12,518 nt of DNA, taken from positions 1-12,518 of the forward strand of contig SKQM01000045.1 in the NCBI GenBank assembly GCA_007119005.1. The letters run 5' to 3'. Positions within the stretch are counted from its first letter, which is position 1, and each line of letters starts with the position of its first letter. Source of the stretch: Thioalkalivibrio sp. (GTDB taxonomy: Bacteria; Pseudomonadota; Gammaproteobacteria; Ectothiorhodospirales; Ectothiorhodospiraceae). Shown in pieces: positions 1 through 10,591 of the stretch. The position numbers were made by a program, and so were the translations under genes. The notes under the pieces are model-generated. The model was not told the origin of the DNA and ran no database searches. It saw only the letters and a list, made by a program, of their open reading frames with translations.

Positions 1-365
1 AGCAGGCGGGTGTGGCCGCGGGCGCGGACCTGCGCGTAGCCGAACTCGCGGTGGGTCGACGGCTCGACCTGGCCGCCGAGCTGCGCGGCCATGGTCTGCA
101 TGCCGTAGCAAATGCCGAGCACCGGCACGCCGAGTTCGAAGACCAGCGGATGCGCCCCCGGGGGATCGTCCATGTGCACGGATTCGGGGCCGCCGGACAG
201 GATGATCCCGCTCGGCGCGAACTCGCGCATCGCGTCCCGGTTCATGTCCCAGGGGTGGATTTCGGAGTAGACCCCGGCCTCGCGCACCCGTCGCGCGATC
301 AGCTGCGTGTACTGCGAACCGAAGTCCAGCACCAGGATCCGGTGCGCGTGTACGTCCTGGGTCAT
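1..365 (-). CDS. guaA: GMP synthase (glutamine-hydrolysing), N-terminal part
   Basis: Last step of GMP synthesis: XMP is aminated with ammonia released from glutamine, at the cost of ATP. Only the first 121 codons are present; the gene runs off the left edge. They form the start of the class I glutamine amidotransferase domain: [20 protein letters not shown] at residues 10-29, the oxyanion-loop motif ILSGGPESV near 55-63, and the nucleophile elbow GICYGMQ with Cys86. The ATP-pyrophosphatase and dimerisation domains lie outside the window. The ATG at 365 follows the guaB stop by 5 nt and has no clear Shine-Dalgarno of its own, so translation is probably coupled to guaB in a guaBA operon, as in E. 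coli. The identification is secure from motif plus context. Confidence 0.97.
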   Translation of the reverse strand, partial: MTQDVHAHRILVLDFGSQYTQLIARRVREAGVYSEIHPWDMNRDAMREFAPSGIILSGGPESVHMDDPPGAHPLVFELGVPVLGICYGMQTMAAQLGGQVEPSTHREFGYAQVRARGHTRL

Positions 366-370
366 CGGCG

Positions 371-3392
<3,022 letters not shown>

Positions 3393-3522
3393 GAAGCCGA
3401 TCGGCCAGTGGCCTGCCCCCCGTGCAATCCCAGGCCCAGCCATCTGAGGGAGGCGAGCCCTCTCGGCGACCTGACCACTGGCCAAGACCCGTCGCCCAGG
3501 GGCTCACCTCCTCCGGGCATCC
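3393..3522. other. Convergent intergenic region with inverted repeat
   Basis: This 130-bp gap lies between the stops of xseA (plus) and the HAD phosphatase (minus). It holds a perfect 9-bp inverted repeat (GGCCAGTGG at 3403-3411, CCACTGGCC at 3475-3483) enclosing a small hairpin (GAGGG at 3446-3450, CCCTC at 3458-3462). Neither is followed by a T-run on either strand, so a factor-independent terminator is not supported, although a bidirectional 3'-end structure is possible. Confidence 0.35.
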
Positions 3523-4299
3523 TTATCGGCTGGACTGCGCTGCGCGGTGCCAGGCCACGAGGCTCTCGACATCGACATACCCGGAGCCCGGCGCTGTCCC
3601 GGCCTGCACGGCCACTGGGGCACCCGGCTCGCCGAAGCCATCCAGCACCGCGATCGCGCCGGTGAAGTCCTGGCCCCGGGTATAGCCGTTGGTGGTCACC
3701 ACGGTCGGGACCCCGGCCCCGAGCGCTGCCCGAAGCCCGTTCTCGGAATCCTCCAATGCAAGACAGGCCGTTGGCGGCAACCCGAGTCCCAAGAGCGCCA
3801 CATCAAAGATGTCGGACGCAGGCTTCTTTGCCGGAACGATGTCGCCGGCCGCGATCACCTCGAACCATGCGACACCGTCCTCACCGAGCGTGGTGCGCAG
3901 CAGCGTGGTCACGTTGTCGGGCGTGGTGGTGGTGGCGATGGCGAGGCGCAGACCCGCTGCACGCGCTTCCAGCAGCAATCGCCGTACGCCCGGCCGGAGC
4001 GGGATCGCCCCGGTCTCGAGCAGGGACAGGTAGTGACGGGTCTTGGCTGCGTGCAGCGCCCTGATGCGTTCGTCGATGTCTGCTGCCTCGAGCAGATCCG
4101 GCCAGTCCTCGGAAACATAGAGACGTATCCGCTCCTTGCCGCCGGTCACTCGGAGCAGGTCACCGTACCGGCCCTCGTCCCAGAACCAGTCCAGACCGGC
4201 CTCGCCAAAGGCCCGGTTGAACGCGACCCGGTGGCCGTCACGCTCGGTATCGGCGAGCGTACCGTCGACATCGAAGATCAGTGCGCTGAGTTTGTCCAT
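3523..4299 (-). CDS. CbbY-like HAD-superfamily phosphatase
   Basis: A 258-aa cytoplasmic HAD subfamily IA hydrolase that resembles CbbY, the phosphatase removing xylulose-1,5-bisphosphate, an inhibitory by-product of Rubisco. Visible motifs: motif I DVDGTLADTE with nucleophile Asp10 and acid/base Asp12; the cap-domain segment VTGGKERIR (51-59) typical of the CbbY branch; motif II ATTTT near 122-126; motif III lysine in AKKPASDIF (Lys158/Lys159); and motif IV LEDSENG with Glu183-Asp184. The ATG at 4299 has a strong GGAGGT just upstream. It stands alone, convergent with xseA and divergent from dksA, with no cbb genes in view, so the substrate is unproven. Other sugar phosphates, as for phosphoglucomutase/phosphatase relatives, are possible. 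The HAD call is secure and the CbbY assignment is likely. Confidence 0.88.
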   Translation of the reverse strand: MDKLSALIFDVDGTLADTERDGHRVAFNRAFGEAGLDWFWDEGRYGDLLRVTGGKERIRLYVSEDWPDLLEAADIDERIRALHAAKTRHYLSLLETGAIPLRPGVRRLLLEARAAGLRLAIATTTTPDNVTTLLRTTLGEDGVAWFEVIAAGDIVPAKKPASDIFDVALLGLGLPPTACLALEDSENGLRAALGAGVPTVVTTNGYTRGQDFTGAIAVLDGFGEPGAPVAVQAGTAPGSGYVDVESLVAWHRAAQSSR

Positions 4300-4411
4300 T
4301 CAACCTCCGCGGGATCCCATCCGGCCACGCGGCGAAAGCCCTTCGGCACACCCGAGACGCAGGCATCCCGGAACGAAAAATTTGCACATCTCCCGGCCCC
4401 AACCCTTGCCT

Positions 4412-4442
4412 GGGCGCGCTTACTCTGATAGTAAAGGCGCCC
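4412..4442. repeat. 31-bp imperfect palindrome upstream of dksA
   Basis: GGGCGC (4412-4417) pairs with GCGCCC (4437-4442), and TTACT (4420-4424) pairs with AGTAA (4430-4434). Both share one axis and are separated by a 2x2 mismatch, with loop CTGAT. It lies 24 bp before the dksA ATG and overlaps a weak promoter-like pair (TTGCCT at 4406-4411, GATAGT at 4427-4432, 15-bp spacer). It could be an operator or a leader hairpin controlling dksA. The structure is directly visible; the role is inference. Confidence 0.5.
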
Positions 4443-4466
4443 ATTTCCTCCCGGAGACCAGCGACC

Positions 4467-4919
4467 ATGGCCGCAGACCCGAAGAAGACCAAGCCGTCCT
4501 CCAAGCACATGGTGGCCAGCGGAATTGCCGCGTACGAGCCGGAAGCCGGCGAAGAGTACATGAGCAAGGACCAGCTGGTACATTTCCGGGAACTCCTGCT
4601 CGCCTGGAAACAGGAACTGATGGAGGAAGTTGACCGGACAGTGGGCCACATGAAGCAGGAGGCGGCAAACTTCGCCGACCCCGCCGACCGCGCAACGCAG
4701 GAAGAGGAATTCGGCCTGGAGCTGCGGGCGCGTGACCGCGAACGCAAGCTCTGCAAGAAGATCGACGAGTCCCTGCGCAACATCGAACTGGGCAACTACG
4801 GCTACTGCGAAGCCTGCGGGGTGGAGATCGGGATCCGCCGGCTCGAGGCACGCCCGACCGCCACCCTGTGCATCGACTGCAAGACGCTGGCGGAGATCAA
4901 AGAGAAGCAGATGGCCTAA
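4467..4919 (+). CDS. dksA: RNA polymerase-binding transcription factor DksA
   Basis: DksA inserts into the RNA polymerase secondary channel and, with ppGpp, adjusts rRNA, amino-acid biosynthesis and stress promoters. The 150 residues align with E. coli DksA without offset at the key sites. The coiled-coil tip reads FADPADRATQEEEF, with Asp71, Asp74 and Ala76, the residues that act near the polymerase active site. The four-cysteine zinc finger is Cys114, Cys117, Cys135 and Cys138 (CEACGVEIGIRR...LCIDC). All four cysteines are kept, so this is the zinc-dependent form rather than a zinc-independent DksA2. The ATG at 4467 has GGAG ten bases upstream, a rather long spacer. gluQ follows after 58 nt, the same order as in E. 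coli. Confidence 0.97.
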   Translation: MAADPKKTKPSSKHMVASGIAAYEPEAGEEYMSKDQLVHFRELLLAWKQELMEEVDRTVGHMKQEAANFADPADRATQEEEFGLELRARDRERKLCKKIDESLRNIELGNYGYCEACGVEIGIRRLEARPTATLCIDCKTLAEIKEKQMA

Positions 4920-4977
4920 GCGGCACTGCCGTAGCGGGAATCGCAGTGCCTCACACCGGCCTTTCCACACCATCGGC

Positions 4978-5898
4978 TTGACCGCCTACACGGGCCGTTT
5001 CGCGCCGACGCCATCAGGGCCGCTGCACGCGGGTTCGCTGACCGCCGCGGTGATCTCCTGGCTGGACGCCCGGAGCCGGCACGGCCGGTGGCACCTTCGC
5101 ATCGATGACGTCGACCCGCCACGAACCGTTGCCGGTGCGGCCGACGACATCCTGCGCACGCTCGAGGCCTATGGGCTCGGCTGGGATGGCCCGGTCATCC
5201 GTCAGAGCGAGCGCGAACCCGCCCACCGGGAAGGCCTTGCACGCCTGGAGGCGCGTGACCGTGTGTTCGCCTGTGCCTGCTCCCGGCAGGAGGTAGCGGC
5301 TGCCGGACTCGCAGGCCTGGAGGGACCGATCTACCCGGGCACCTGCCGCCCCGGCATCCCTGCGGGGCGCAAGGGCCGTTCCATCCGCCTGCGTGCGGAC
5401 CAGCAGCACTGGACGGTCACCGACCGCGGCCTCGGGCCGATCGGGTTCGATCTGCATCTGCTGGGCGGCGACTTCGTGATCCGCCGCGCCGACGGCGTGT
5501 TCGCCTACCAGCTGGCGACCGTCGTCGATGACATCGCGCTCGGGGTGACCGACGTGGTCCGCGGCATCGACCTGCTGGGCTCGGTACCGAGGCAGCTCCA
5601 GCTCTACCAGGCGCTGGGACATCCGCCACCCCGTTACCTGCATCACCCGGTGGTGATCGCCGCCAGCCGGCTGAAGCTGGCCAAGTCCACGGGCGCCGTG
5701 CCGGCACCGCGTGAGCGCCCCGCGGCCCTGCTCGCGCGGATCCTGAACACGATCGGCATTCCGGGAATCGATCCCGGCTTCGGCGGCTCGGAGCCCGGCG
5801 CCATCGATGACCTTCTGGAACACGGTCGGCGCCACTGGAACCCCGAGCGGCTGCCGGCCGGACCGATTCCGGAGGCACGACTGCGGCCACCGGGCTAA
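4978..5898 (+). CDS. gluQ: Glutamyl-Q tRNA(Asp) synthetase
   Basis: A paralogue of the glutamyl-tRNA synthetase catalytic domain. It activates glutamate without tRNA and attaches it to queuosine at the wobble position of tRNA(Asp). At 306 aa it lacks an anticodon-binding domain, as the family does. Signatures: GRFAPTPSGPLHAGS, with HAGS (17-20) as the HIGH motif; the zinc site Cys99, Cys101, Tyr119, Cys123 (ACACSRQE...YPGTCRPG); and KLAKS (233-237) as the KMSKS motif. The open frame extends upstream inside dksA, but no ATG or GTG in this frame lies between the dksA stop and the conserved TGRFAP. TTG at 4978 is the best start and gives (M)TAYTGRFAP, close in length to E. coli. It lacks a clear Shine-Dalgarno, which suggests weak expression or readthrough coupling from dksA. 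Function is secure; the start is moderately so. Confidence 0.93.
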   Translation: MTAYTGRFAPTPSGPLHAGSLTAAVISWLDARSRHGRWHLRIDDVDPPRTVAGAADDILRTLEAYGLGWDGPVIRQSEREPAHREGLARLEARDRVFACACSRQEVAAAGLAGLEGPIYPGTCRPGIPAGRKGRSIRLRADQQHWTVTDRGLGPIGFDLHLLGGDFVIRRADGVFAYQLATVVDDIALGVTDVVRGIDLLGSVPRQLQLYQALGHPPPRYLHHPVVIAASRLKLAKSTGAVPAPRERPAALLARILNTIGIPGIDPGFGGSEPGAIDDLLEHGRRHWNPERLPAGPIPEARLRPPG

Positions 5899-6178
5899 AG
5901 TCACGGGTTAGGCACAGGGAACACGGTGGGTTGGGAGTTGACTTGAAAATCGCGCGCAGCGCGCAGGATCCATCGGTGTCCATACCGCTCTCTCGGCTGG
6001 ACGGTCTGCGGTCTCTTGCGCTCCGTTGGCGCTCTGGGGTGCGAGGGGCAAGCCGCCGCACTCCATGCGGCGCCTGCGCTTTCATATTTCGAGGTGGCCT
6101 GTCACGCCATGATGGTTAGCCGGGGAAGCATCCGATGAAACATCGCAGAACATCCATCTTGAATGCACAGGGCCGCTT
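5899..6178. other. Structured intergenic region between gluQ and the cbrX-like gene
   Basis: I find no convincing gene in these 280 bp; frames crossing them lack start context and family resemblance. Visible structures are a perfect GC palindrome (GCGCGC-A-GCGCGC, 5952-5964), a 7-bp hairpin (CGCCGCA at 6054-6060, loop CTCCA, TGCGGCG at 6066-6072), and a 5-bp hairpin (CGATG at 6133-6137, loop AAA, CATCG at 6141-6145). The hairpin at 6054-6072 could end the dksA-gluQ transcript, but it lacks a real T-run. The promoter of the downstream operon should lie here, yet I see no good sigma-70 or sigma-54 match. The base pattern of 5940-6090 looks like a dispersed intergenic repeat. Confidence 0.4.
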
Positions 6179-6182
6179 GTGA
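6135..6182 (+). CDS. Possible 15-codon leader ORF
   Basis: ATG at 6135 opens a 15-codon frame (MKHRRTSILNAQGRL) ending at TGA 6180-6182, so its stop overlaps the GTG start of the next gene in a GTGA arrangement. A purine-rich GGGGAAG at 6122-6128 lies at ribosome-binding distance. Such an overlap would permit translational coupling to the cbrX-like gene. The peptide has no recognisable family and short frames arise by chance, so this is a tentative entry. Confidence 0.2.
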   Translation: MKHRRTSILNAQGRL

Positions 6183-6349
6183 GCCAGGCTGCGAGCGTGC
6201 TGGTGCTGCTGATCGGCATCCTGCTCTTCCTGTCGCCGGTGGTTCTTTGGGTCGCCGCGATCGCACCGGCCTGGTGGTGGCCCTTCGCCGCCTGGGCCGT
6301 GCTCGTCGGACTGATCGCGCTGACGATGCTCGGACGCCGTGACCCTTAG
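6179..6349 (+). CDS. CbrX-like small membrane protein
   Basis: A 56-aa hydrophobic protein, MSQAASVLVL...GRRDP, with two predicted transmembrane helices (about residues 6-28 and 33-52), a Pro/Trp-rich turn (APAWWWP, 30-36) and a positively charged end (GRRDP). GTG at 6179 has a weak AGGG six bases upstream. Its last 11 nt overlap the start of the SLC5-fused histidine kinase gene, which argues that it is real and translationally coupled. From memory, Pseudomonas putida has a short hydrophobic protein, CbrX, in the same place before cbrA; this fits in size, hydrophobicity and position. Molecular function is not known to me. It may assist folding or membrane insertion of the kinase, or act mainly as a coupling cistron. 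Confidence 0.75.
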   Translation: MSQAASVLVLLIGILLFLSPVVLWVAAIAPAWWWPFAAWAVLVGLIALTMLGRRDP

Positions 6350-9269
6350 CCTCGGCCTGCTCTATGCAGTCGGGGTGGTCTACCTCGCGCTGCTGTTCGG
6401 CATCGCCTTCGCGGCCGAACGCTCACGGGCCTTCGGCAGGCTCGCCGGCAACGGCTGGGTGTACACGCTGTCGCTGGGCGTCTACGCGACCTCCTGGACC
6501 TTCTACGGCAACCTCGGCTTTCTCGAGACCCACGGCTATCTGTACCTGACGATTTATCTCGGCGTCACGCTCGCGTTTGCGGCCACGCCGTTCCTGTTGC
6601 GCCCGATACTCAGGCTCGCGCGCGAGCACCAGCTGACCTCGCTGGCCGACCTGTTCGCCTTCCGCTACCGCAGCCGGCTCACCGGACCACTGGTCGCGCT
6701 GTTCATGCTGACCGGCGTTCTCCCCTACATCGCGCTGCAGATCAAGGCGGTCGCCGAATCGGCCGCGGTGCTGACCGCGGACACGCCGCCGCACCTGCTG
6801 GCGCTGACCTTCACCGCAACCATCGCACTGTTCGCGATCCTGTTCGGGGCACGGCACATCTCGCCGCGGGAAAAACACTCGGGTCTGGTGGTCGCAATCG
6901 CCTTCGAGTCATTGGTGAAGCTGGTCGCGCTGCTGGTGATCGCCGGCATCGCGCTGTTCGCGGTCTTCGGAGGCCTGCAGGGTCTGGACGCCTGGCTGGA
7001 AGCACACCCCGAGGCGGTCACCGCGCTGTACCAGCCGGTGCTCGAGGGGGGCTGGACCAGCCTGATGGTGCTGGCCTTTGCGGCCGCCTTCCTGCTGCCG
7101 CGGCAGTTTCACATGCTGTTCACGGAGAACATCAACCCCGAGACCCTGAATCGCGCCGCCTGGGGCTTCCCGCTGTTCCTGCTGCTGCTGAACCTGCCGA
7201 TGCCGCTCCTCTACTGGGCCGGGCAGGCAGCCGAACTGACGCAGCAGACGAATTACTACGCGCTGGGGCTGGCCTCCTGGCTCGAATCCCCGACGCTGGC
7301 GTTACTGATCTTCGTCGGCGGCCTTTCCGCGGCCAGCGCGATGATGATCGTCACCACGCTGGCGCTGGCCAACATGGGGATGAACTACCTGTCACTGCCT
7401 GCCAGCCTGCGTGAGCGGCAGGGCCTGCCGGCGAATCTGTACCGAAACCTGCTCTGGGGGCGGCGCATCTGGATCGTGCTGATCATCGCGCTCGGCTACG
7501 GCTTCTACGGCCTGCTGCAGGTCATCGAAGGGCTGGCCCAGCTCGGCCTGATCTCCTTCGCCGCCGTCGCACAGTTCCTGCCCGGGCTCTTCGGCCTGCT
7601 GCTGTGGCCGCGGGCGACCCGCATCGGTTTCCTGCTCGGGCTCGGCGCCGGAATCACCGGCTGGTTCTTCAGCCTGGTCACACCGTTGCTGAGCAACGCC
7701 GGGATCTGGCCGCAGGCACCCCGCTTGCAGGAACTGGTCGCGGGCGGCGGCCTCGATCCCTGGACCTTCGCGCTGACGGTGAGCCTGGGCGCGAACGCCC
7801 TGCTGTTCATCCTCGGGTCTTTGCTGTCGCGGCCCAACGAGCAGGAGATCGAGGCCGGGCAGGCCTGCTGCCCGCGGGAACCTGTCTATGCCAGCATCGA
7901 CCTGCCCCTGGCCCGGGACGTGCCGGAGATGGAGGCGGAACTGGCGGCCACGCTCGGGAACATGCCCGCCCGGCACGAGGTGCAGCGGGCGCTGGATGAC
8001 CTCGGCCTGCCGCGGCACACGCGGTCGCGCCGGGATCTGCGACGGCTGCGCGAACGCATCGAGCGCAACCTGTCAGGCCTGCTCGGCCCGGTGCTGGCGC
8101 GCATGATCGTGGACCAGCACCTGCGTCTGGATGCCGCCGGGCGTTCCAGCCTCGGCGAGAGCCTGCGCCGGATCGAACAGCAGCTTGAGGATGCCCGCCT
8201 GCCCCTCACCGGGCTTGCGGCCGAACTCGATGCGCTGCGCCGCTTCCACCGGCAGATCCTGCACGAACTGCCGCTGGGCGTGTGCAGCCTGACTCCCGGC
8301 GGCGAGATCACCGGCTGGAACCACGCGCTGACCCGACTCACGGGCATTCCCACGGATGGCGCGGTCGGGCAGCTGGTCGAACGGGTGGAACGGCCCTGGG
8401 GCGGCCTGCTGCAGGCCTTCCTCGACAGCGACGACCGCCAGATCTACAAGCTGAATCTAGAAACCCGCCACGGACCCCGGCGCCTGAACCTGCACAAATC
8501 CGCGCTGGAGGTTACCGCCGGACGCCGCGAGGGTTACGTGATCCTGATCGAGGACGTGACCGCGCGGGTGCAGCTGGAGAGCGAAGTCGCGCACAGCGAC
8601 CGACTCGCGTCCATCGGGCGTTTCGCAGCGGGTGTCGCGCACGAGATCGGCAACCCGCTTGCGGGTATCGCCTCGCTTGCACAGACCCTGCCGCTGGAAG
8701 ACGATCCCGGCGAGATCCGCGATATCGCTGATGACATCATTGCCCAGACCCGACGCATCAACGCCATCGTGCAATCCCTGATCGCCTTCGCCCACTCGGA
8801 CACGCCACCGCGCAACCGCTTCGAGCCGGTCGATCTCGCCGATCTGATCGACGAAGCCATCCGCCTGACCCGTCTCGCCGGGCGCAAGGACATCCGCTAT
8901 GAACTGGACGGACTGGAAGGGCTGACGCTGCTGGGCGCCCGCCCGAAGCTGCTGCAGGTCTTCATCAACCTGCTGACCAACGCCGAACAGGCCTCGCCCG
9001 CAGATGCCAGCATCGGCATCGGGGCGCAGAAGACGGGCGCGCGGGTCCGCATCACCATCCACGACCAGGGCCCGGGCATCGCTCCGTCCACCCTCGACCG
9101 GCTGTTCGAACCCTTTTTCACGACCAAGCCCGCGGGCCAGGGGACCGGGCTCGGGCTGCCAGTGGCCTACAGCATCGTGCAGGATCATGGTGGTAGCCTA
9201 GTGGCGATGAATGCCCCCGAGGGCGGCGCCCAATTCATCCTGACCCTTCCGACCGGCAGGAACGCATGA
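6339..9269 (+). CDS. SLC5-transporter-fused sensor histidine kinase, CbrA-like
   Basis: A 976-aa inner-membrane sensor kinase. Residues 1-500 form a sodium:solute symporter (SLC5)-type domain with about 13 hydrophobic segments. Next come a charged helical STAC-like linker (about 515-625), a PAS domain (about 635-745, LPLGVCSLTPGGEITGWNHAL), a HisKA dimerisation domain with phosphoacceptor His768 (GRFAAGVAHEIGNPLAGI), and an HATPase domain: N box INLLTNAEQA (876-885), G1 DQGPGI (909-914), F box FEPFFTTK (923-930), G2 GTGLGL (935-940). No receiver domain is attached, so it should phosphorylate the regulator next door. GTG at 6339 overlaps the preceding small gene by 11 nt; the stop overlaps the regulator start as ATGA. 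CbrA in Pseudomonas governs carbon/nitrogen balance and histidine use, and CrbS relatives govern acetate use; the signal here is unknown. Confidence 0.93.
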   Translation: MTLSLGLLYAVGVVYLALLFGIAFAAERSRAFGRLAGNGWVYTLSLGVYATSWTFYGNLGFLETHGYLYLTIYLGVTLAFAATPFLLRPILRLAREHQLTSLADLFAFRYRSRLTGPLVALFMLTGVLPYIALQIKAVAESAAVLTADTPPHLLALTFTATIALFAILFGARHISPREKHSGLVVAIAFESLVKLVALLVIAGIALFAVFGGLQGLDAWLEAHPEAVTALYQPVLEGGWTSLMVLAFAAAFLLPRQFHMLFTENINPETLNRAAWGFPLFLLLLNLPMPLLYWAGQAAELTQQTNYYALGLASWLESPTLALLIFVGGLSAASAMMIVTTLALANMGMNYLSLPASLRERQGLPANLYRNLLWGRRIWIVLIIALGYGFYGLLQVIEGLAQLGLISFAAVAQFLPGLFGLLLWPRATRIGFLLGLGAGITGWFFSLVTPLLSNAGIWPQAPRLQELVAGGGLDPWTFALTVSLGANALLFILGSLLSRPNEQEIEAGQACCPREPVYASIDLPLARDVPEMEAELAATLGNMPARHEVQRALDDLGLPRHTRSRRDLRRLRERIERNLSGLLGPVLARMIVDQHLRLDAAGRSSLGESLRRIEQQLEDARLPLTGLAAELDALRRFHRQILHELPLGVCSLTPGGEITGWNHALTRLTGIPTDGAVGQLVERVERPWGGLLQAFLDSDDRQIYKLNLETRHGPRRLNLHKSALEVTAGRREGYVILIEDVTARVQLESEVAHSDRLASIGRFAAGVAHEIGNPLAGIASLAQTLPLEDDPGEIRDIADDIIAQTRRINAIVQSLIAFAHSDTPPRNRFEPVDLADLIDEAIRLTRLAGRKDIRYELDGLEGLTLLGARPKLLQVFINLLTNAEQASPADASIGIGAQKTGARVRITIHDQGPGIAPSTLDRLFEPFFTTKPAGQGTGLGLPVAYSIVQDHGGSLVAMNAPEGGAQFILTLPTGRNA

Positions 9270-10573
9270 CACGAATTCTCGTGATCGATGACGAGGCGAC
9301 GATTCGGCGCGGAGTGCGCCGCTTCCTGGAGCACCAGGGCTTCGAGGTCGCGCTCGCCGAAGATCTCTCCAGCGCACGCGAACAGGTGGACCGGACCGCC
9401 TTTGACCTGCTGCTCGCCGACCTGCGCCTGCCGGACGGAGAGGGCACGGCATTGATCGGCGAGTACCCGCAGTTGCCGACCGTGATCATGACCAGCTACG
9501 CCTCCGTCCCTTCGGCCGTGGAGGCCATGAAGTCGGGGGCGATCGACTACATCGCGAAGCCCTTCGATCACGACGCACTGCTGCTGACCCTGCGCGCCGC
9601 GCTGCGCAGCAGCACCCATCATCGGCACGATGCCAAGGTGCAGGCGGACGCATCGGCGCAACAGGGACTGCTCGGCGAGTCGGCCGCGATCGCCACCCTG
9701 CGTCAGCAGATCCGCAAGGTTGCCGCCATCGACTCCACGGTGTTGATCCGGGGCGAATCGGGTACCGGCAAGGAGGTCGCGGCCCGTGCCATCCACACCC
9801 TGAGCCCACGCGCCGCGCAGCCCTTCATCCCGGTGAACTGCGCCTCGATTCCGGAAGGGCTGGTCGAGGCCGAGCTCTTCGGACACGCGCAGGGCGCATA
9901 CACCGGCGCCGTCAAGGCGCGCACGGGCCTGATCGAGGCGGCGCATGGCGGCGTGCTGTTTCTGGACGAGATCGGGGAACTCGCGCCGGCGGCCCAGGCC
10001 CGCCTGCTGCGCGTGCTGCAGGAAGGCGAAATCCGCCCGGTGGGCGCCAACCAGGCCCGGCGGGTCGACGTGCGCCTGCTGGCCGCGACGCACCGGGATC
10101 TCGAGGCGATGATCGACACCGGCGAGTTCCGCGCCGACCTCTACTACCGGCTCAGGGTGCTCGAGCTGCGTATCCCACCGTTGCGGGAACGGCTGCAGGA
10201 TCTCGATCTTCTGGTGACGCATTTCCTCGCGGAACTCGAACAGCGGTTCGGCACTCCCGGCCTCACGCTGAGCGACGAGACCCGGCGACGCATGCAGGCT
10301 TATGACTGGCCGGGCAACGTGCGCGAACTCAAGAACGCGCTGGAGCGCGCGGTGGTGCTATCCGAACACAACCGCATCGACTGGGGACACCTTGGGCTCG
10401 ACCGCCCGGCGACCGAGCCTCTGTCCCGGTCCGCGAGTCTGAACGAGTATTTCCGGCGCTTCGTGATCGAGAACCAGAGCCATATGAACGAGACGGAGCT
10501 CGCACGCGCGCTGGGCATCAGCCGCAAGACGCTGTGGGAACGCCGCCAGCGCGAGAACCTGCCGCGACCCTGA
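9266..10573 (+). CDS. NtrC-family sigma-54 response regulator, CbrB-like
   Basis: A 435-aa enhancer-binding response regulator and the likely partner of the upstream kinase. The receiver domain (1-115) has acidic pocket Asp8/Asp9, phosphoacceptor Asp52 (LLLADLRLPDGEG), Thr76 and Lys98. The AAA+ domain (about 135-370) has Walker A GESGTGKE (163-170), the sigma-54 contact loop GAYTGA (210-215, a common Tyr variant of GAFTGA), Walker B LFLDEIGEL (231-239) and DWPGNVRELKN (347-357). The Fis-type helix-turn-helix lies at about 408-428 (NETELARALGISRKTLWER). Phosphorylation should promote oligomerisation and ATP-driven opening of sigma-54 promoters. Coupled start (ATGA, 9266-9269). A sigma-54 promoter and a large palindrome lie directly downstream. 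The CbrB assignment rests on the linked SLC5 kinase. Confidence 0.94.
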   Translation: MTRILVIDDEATIRRGVRRFLEHQGFEVALAEDLSSAREQVDRTAFDLLLADLRLPDGEGTALIGEYPQLPTVIMTSYASVPSAVEAMKSGAIDYIAKPFDHDALLLTLRAALRSSTHHRHDAKVQADASAQQGLLGESAAIATLRQQIRKVAAIDSTVLIRGESGTGKEVAARAIHTLSPRAAQPFIPVNCASIPEGLVEAELFGHAQGAYTGAVKARTGLIEAAHGGVLFLDEIGELAPAAQARLLRVLQEGEIRPVGANQARRVDVRLLAATHRDLEAMIDTGEFRADLYYRLRVLELRIPPLRERLQDLDLLVTHFLAELEQRFGTPGLTLSDETRRRMQAYDWPGNVRELKNALERAVVLSEHNRIDWGHLGLDRPATEPLSRSASLNEYFRRFVIENQSHMNETELARALGISRKTLWERRQRENLPRP

Positions 10574-10591
10574 TTTCCAGCGCGGGAAAAC

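Noticed and set aside
3446..3462. Factor-independent terminator after xseA
   Set aside because: The stem is only 5 bp and is not followed by a run of T on either strand.
5417..6085. Minus-strand open frame crossing the gluQ 3' half and the intergenic region
   Set aside because: Most of it is antisense to conserved gluQ sequence. The part outside gluQ has no recognisable domain and no ribosome-binding site.
5931..6119. 62-codon plus-strand frame in the gluQ-cbrX gap
   Set aside because: Arg/Ser-rich with no good ribosome-binding site or family resemblance; it lies over hairpin-forming DNA.
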